From: Deinococcus seoulensis
GTDB lineage: Bacteria; Deinococcota; Deinococci; Deinococcales; Deinococcaceae
Assembly (NCBI RefSeq): GCF_014648115.1
Contig: NZ_BMQM01000001.1
Coordinates: forward strand, 1-64,000
Length of the DNA: 64,000 bases
Direction: 5' to 3'
Below, piece by piece: positions 63,650 to 64,000 of this stretch. Under the pieces are notes generated by a model. The model saw nothing but the letters and a program-made list of their open reading frames with translations. It searched no databases and was not told the DNA's origin. Position numbers and translations under genes: made by a program. Within the stretch, counting starts at the first letter, position 1. Every line of letters starts with the position of its first letter.

Positions 63650-63769
63650 ACGGTTCCGCGCCCCCGCCCGCCACCCCACCTGAAGTGACCATGAAGACAG
63701 TCGGCCCGGCTCCGGCGCCCGGACCTCCCGTTCACACCCGCCCCCCACGCTCCGTACCGGGGGGAGTGC

Positions 63770-63775
63770 TAGCCT
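63770..63775 (+). promoter_or_regulatory. candidate -10 box of lepB
   Basis: TAGCCT, 8 nt before GTG 63784. Confidence 0.45.
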
Positions 63776-63783
63776 CTTTCGCT

Positions 63784-64000
63784 GTGAGCCCACGCGACCC
63801 CGCCCCGACCAGCCCAGTGGCCCCGCCGCCCGGCGCGGGTGCGTGGCGCCGCTGGATTCTGGGCGGCCTGCTCCCGGTGTACCTGCTGAGCACCTTCGGC
63901 GGCACCCTGGCCCGCGTGGACGGCGACTCCATGCTGGACACCCTGCATTCCGGGGACGTGCTGCTGCTGCTCAAGTACCCACGCTGGCTGCGCGCCTGGG
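63784..64000 (+). CDS. lepB: signal peptidase I, N-terminal part (runs off the window)
   Basis: The first 72 codons are visible: a Pro-rich start (SPRDPAPTSPVAPPPG), one membrane anchor (ILGGLLPVYLLSTFGGTL), then VDGDSMLDTLHSGDVLLLLK, which holds the catalytic Ser of the G-x-S-M-x-P/D-T-L motif. The lysine of the Ser-Lys dyad would lie beyond the window. It removes signal peptides at the outer face of the inner membrane. GTG start set by the -10 box. Confidence 0.88.
   Translation, partial: MSPRDPAPTSPVAPPPGAGAWRRWILGGLLPVYLLSTFGGTLARVDGDSMLDTLHSGDVLLLLKYPRWLRAW

Overview
The window reads as a GC-rich chromosomal segment of a Deinococcus-type bacterium. This rests on the very high GC at third codon positions, the mix of families present (ferritin-like desiccation protein, fasciclin protein, MIO-type histidine catabolism, PII-like c-di-AMP receptor) and a very frequent promoter layout in which a -10 box lies 5-8 nt upstream of the start codon with no Shine-Dalgarno, as expected for the leaderless mRNAs known in Deinococcus. 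The genus is an inference; no rRNA gene is present. Nothing looks like a prophage, IS element, CRISPR array or origin.

Layout. 1-5.4 kb: a TPR-GGDEF-EAL signalling protein, an IclR regulator, and a TetR/glycosyltransferase pair with a palindromic operator at the tetR start codon. 5.6-12.4 kb: the histidine utilisation operon hutU-x-hutG-y-hutI-hutH, in which two unrelated small genes (an exported protein and a pRiA4b/TnpR-like zinc-ribbon protein) are inserted with overlapping stop/start codons. 12.4-18 kb: a histidine phosphatase, L-serine dehydratase alpha chain, a PadR operon with two paralogous membrane proteins, a Ca2+/H+ antiporter and a HIT/HAD pair. 18-26 kb: ferritin-like protein, YcaQ-like winged-helix protein, an APH-like kinase, glmM, an exported protein, rpsT, recX, tRNA-Pro(CGG) and a phosphoesterase. 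26-32 kb: a MerR-membrane protein-aldo/keto reductase operon with a MerR-type promoter, an HtrA-like protease with a LuxR regulator, an ACT protein, a GNAT and an HDAC-like deacetylase.

32-48 kb: prfC (RF3) preceded by a promoter, a candidate 8-codon leader peptide ending Pro-Pro-stop and a 14-bp hairpin; a c-di-AMP PII-like receptor; a double winged-helix protein; a NatAB-type ABC exporter; a phosphoesterase; a triple-fasciclin protein; ftsK; a JAB-domain/degenerate swivelling-domain/P-loop kinase cluster; and a nucleoside hydrolase. 48-63 kb: a carbohydrate region with a secreted pullulanase carrying three CBM41-like modules, then a DeoR-controlled galactoside operon (binding protein, two permeases, GH42 beta-galactosidase, GH36 alpha-galactosidase, galT, galK). 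The operon takes up galactosides, hydrolyses alpha and beta linkages, and feeds galactose into the Leloir pathway; no ABC ATPase gene lies in it. 63-64 kb: an FKBP prolyl isomerase and the start of signal peptidase I.

The two most interesting signals are a dispersed 90-150 bp repeat (two full copies, one reversed partial copy, two end fragments) whose stems show compensatory and wobble changes between copies and which usually abuts stop codons, and the possible RF3 leader-peptide attenuator.
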